A DNA stretch of 64,000 nucleotides from Sphingobium yanoikuyae (GTDB lineage: Bacteria; Pseudomonadota; Alphaproteobacteria; Sphingomonadales; Sphingomonadaceae). Position 1 is the first letter of the stretch. Each line of letters begins with the position of its first letter. This document shows positions 61,797 to 64,000 of this stretch, piece after piece. Under the pieces are notes generated by a model. That model made no database searches, was not told the origin of the DNA, and saw only the letters and a list, made by a program, of their open reading frames with translations. The stretch covers positions 5,045,501 to 5,109,500 of the forward strand of contig NZ_CP139979.1 of assembly GCF_034424525.1 (NCBI RefSeq), read 5' to 3'. The position numbers and the translations under genes are program-made.

Positions 61797-64000
61797 GTGA
61801 GGTTTTCCAATTATCGCGCCTTGTTGTCGACGTCGGCCGTCGCCGCCGTCCTGCTGGGCGCCATGCCGGCCGCGGCACAAGACCAGCAGCAGCCCGAACA
61901 GCCCCAGCAGGCGCCCGAAGCGAGCAGCGAGGATATCGTCGTCACCGGTATCCGTTCCAGCCTTCAGGGCGCGCTCAACGCCAAGCGCAATGCAGCCCAG
62001 GTGCTGGACGCCATTTCGGCCGAGGATATCGGCAAGTTCCCGGACAAAAATGTCGGTGAAGCGCTGCAGCGCGTGACCGGCGTCCAGCTGACCCGTTCCG
62101 ACGGTGAAGGCTCCGGCATCACCATCCGCGGCGCCGATCCGTCACTGAACCGCGTCGAGATCAACGGCGTCACCGCCCTGTCCACCACCGTGGGCGGCGG
62201 CCGCGACGTCGATTTCCGCGATCTGCCCTCCGAATTCGTCAACCGCCTGGAAGTGGTGAAGTCGGCCACCGCCGACATGACCGAAGGCGGCGTCGGCGGC
62301 ACCGTGCGCGTCATCACCCGCCGGCCGTTCGACAATGGCGGCAAGCCATATCTGGCCGGTTCCGCCCAGGCCATCTATGCCGATATCGGCGACCATATGG
62401 ACCCGCGCCTGGCGCTGATCGGCAGCGACACCTTCGCCAATGGCACGATCGGCGTGCTGGTGTCGGGCACGTTCGAGAACCGCAATGTCGAAAGCCATCA
62501 GGCGCGCACCACCGGCTGGGTCCAGCTGGACAGCGATCCCAATACGGCCGGCATGCAGGCCTATGACCTCAACAATGACGGCGTTGGCGATTTCTTCCCC
62601 GACATTCCGCGCTATGTCATCAACCGCCTGGAAACCCGCCGCTATGCGCTGAACGGCATCCTGGAATGGCGCCCGAGCGACGATTTCAAGGCCTATGTCG
62701 AAAGCAACTGGACCAAGTCGATCCAGTCGGTGACCTCGCAATATCTGCAGACCGGCACCAGCGGCGGCATCGTCGACACGGAAAACACCATCATCGGCCC
62801 GGACAATACGGTCGAATATCTGGTGATGACCAACAATACGTCGAAGGCGCAGACCAGCCAGCTGGGCGTGTCCTATCGCAACATTCTGGGCGACATCAAG
62901 CGCACCACCTATAATGTCGCGCTGGGCGCTGACTGGACGACCGGCAACCTGACGCTGACGCCGAAAATCTCGCTGTCCAAGGCCAAGGCTTATAATAACG
63001 AGATCAATGCGACCGCGGCCGTCACCGGCATGTCCAGCCTGATCGTCGACTATAGCAACGGCCAGAATGCGCCGAACATCATCCTGCCCAATGATCCGAC
63101 CACCACGGCCGGCATCAACCAGCTGACCGTGCTGCGCCGTCCGCGCTATGACGACCAGACCGAGAAAATGGCCAAGCTGGACGCCGAGTACAAGACCGAT
63201 GGTGGCCTGTTCACCTCGTTCAAGATCGGTGGCCAGTATCGCGACCTGACGGTCAAGAGCCGCTTCTACACCCGCACTACGACGCTCAATGGCTTCAGCG
63301 ATCCGGCGGTGCAGGCACAGATCGACAGCATCGTCAGCGGCAATGCGGCGCTCGGCACCTCGCCCTTCTTCCACACCGGCAATCTGGGCTTCACCGGCGA
63401 TTATAGCGGCTGGCTCAACATGACCCAGGGCGTGGCCGATGCGGTAGGCATTCCCGATCCGTTCGCGGAAGGCGGCTGCCCGGCCAATGCCGACGGCACC
63501 TGCCAGGTCTATACCGACACCTGGAAGGTCGGCGAACGCAACCTGGCCGGATATGGCCAGGCCAGCTTTGCCTTCGATGTCGGGGCCGTGCCCGTCAGCG
63601 GCGTGATCGGCGCGCGCGTCGTCAATACCAAGGTCAATACCTCGGGCTATCTCAGCACCGGTGGCGTGATCTCGCCCGTATCCTATGACAGCAACAGCAC
63701 CGAATTCCTGCCTTCGATCAACATGAAGGCGGAACTCATCCCCAACAAGCTGATGGCGCGTGCGACCGCGACCGAAGTGATGGCCCGTCCGCTGCCGCAG
63801 CAGCTGGCACCGCGCTTCACCATCGACGTGGTTGGCCTGTCGGGTTCGCGCGGCAATCCGGATCTGCAGCCGTTCCGCGCCCGCCAATATGATGCGGGCC
63901 TGGAATATTATATCAACCGCACCAGCTTCGCGTCGGTCACCTATTTCCGCAAGGAAATCAGCTCGTTCATCCAGAACACGACCGAGCCCTATACCGATGC
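61797..64000 (+). CDS. TonB-dependent outer membrane receptor (2), 3' end outside window
   Basis: An open frame from GTG 61797 to the right edge (734 complete codons). The start is set by GGGAGGA 7 nt upstream and a signal peptide MRFSNYRALLSTSAVAAVLL ending in AAAQDQ. A glutamine-rich linker is followed by the TonB-box-like EDIVVTGIRSSLQGAL. The plug has ISAEDIGKFPDKNVGEALQR, VTGVQLTRSDGEGSGITIRG and RLEVVKSATADMTEGGVGGT. This is the Xanthomonas-Caulobacter (TIGR01782-like) receptor class, often used for sugars and other oligomers. The barrel is incomplete here. Confidence 0.92.
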   Translation, partial: MRFSNYRALLSTSAVAAVLLGAMPAAAQDQQQPEQPQQAPEASSEDIVVTGIRSSLQGALNAKRNAAQVLDAISAEDIGKFPDKNVGEALQRVTGVQLTRSDGEGSGITIRGADPSLNRVEINGVTALSTTVGGGRDVDFRDLPSEFVNRLEVVKSATADMTEGGVGGTVRVITRRPFDNGGKPYLAGSAQAIYADIGDHMDPRLALIGSDTFANGTIGVLVSGTFENRNVESHQARTTGWVQLDSDPNTAGMQAYDLNNDGVGDFFPDIPRYVINRLETRRYALNGILEWRPSDDFKAYVESNWTKSIQSVTSQYLQTGTSGGIVDTENTIIGPDNTVEYLVMTNNTSKAQTSQLGVSYRNILGDIKRTTYNVALGADWTTGNLTLTPKISLSKAKAYNNEINATAAVTGMSSLIVDYSNGQNAPNIILPNDPTTTAGINQLTVLRRPRYDDQTEKMAKLDAEYKTDGGLFTSFKIGGQYRDLTVKSRFYTRTTTLNGFSDPAVQAQIDSIVSGNAALGTSPFFHTGNLGFTGDYSGWLNMTQGVADAVGIPDPFAEGGCPANADGTCQVYTDTWKVGERNLAGYGQASFAFDVGAVPVSGVIGARVVNTKVNTSGYLSTGGVISPVSYDSNSTEFLPSINMKAELIPNKLMARATATEVMARPLPQQLAPRFTIDVVGLSGSRGNPDLQPFRARQYDAGLEYYINRTSFASVTYFRKEISSFIQNTTEPYTD

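Overview
The window is a stretch of chromosome from an alphaproteobacterium of the sphingomonad group. A Sphingobium-like genome is the best guess, from the high GC content, the very compact gene order, the abundance of TonB-dependent receptors and the mix of housekeeping genes with accessory aromatic-type catabolic genes. No tRNA, rRNA, CRISPR array, transposase or phage gene was seen.

Positions 1-29,890 are mostly core genome. In order they hold: the 5' part of a response regulator; small conserved genes with ruvC, a YebC regulator, a YbjQ-family protein, GapR and a DUF1244 protein; pyruvate kinase and the zinc-free ribosomal protein L36; a lipoprotein coupled to an M14 carboxypeptidase, then a Tat-exported amidase; a dienelactone hydrolase, prmA and a soluble globin-coupled chemoreceptor; sdhCDA without sdhB; a PCu(A)C copper chaperone coupled to a small HEMTH protein; dnaK-dnaJ; an APC permease; and an acyl-CoA dehydrogenase with its divergent MerR regulator and a COG2509 flavoprotein. 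This part ends with a tightly overlapping four-gene operon (25,862-29,888) of two different ATP-grasp enzymes, a MobA-like nucleotidyltransferase and a GT4 glycosyltransferase. It looks like an undescribed glycoconjugate or natural-product pathway.

Positions 29,885-58,786 (perhaps to 61,434) look like a catabolic gene island. The parts are: (a) AraC, divergent from a crotonase-AraC-Rieske oxygenase-hotdog dehydratase-acyl-CoA synthetase operon; (b) a Tat-exported nucleoside hydrolase and a Rieske ferredoxin; (c) a VOC-flavoprotein-SDR operon; (d) two probably unrelated genes (DUF2520, methyltransferase) next to a palindromic repeat; (e) a minus-strand operon of amidohydrolase, second Rieske oxygenase, HyuB, HyuA and two CaiB-type CoA transferases; (f) a divergent ferredoxin-P450-SDR operon; (g) a fused double-TetR regulator divergent from a TonB-dependent receptor. 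A plausible reading is import of an unknown cyclic substrate, oxidation by P450 and Rieske enzymes, dehydrogenation by SDR and flavoprotein, then ATP-dependent and CoA-dependent ring or side-chain breakdown. The substrate cannot be told from sequence alone. No ferredoxin reductase lies in the window.

The last part holds a secreted Y_phosphatase3-type phosphatase, a lone astD, a 362-bp regulatory gap with a 19-bp palindrome, and the 5' end of a second, large TonB-dependent receptor that runs off the right edge.
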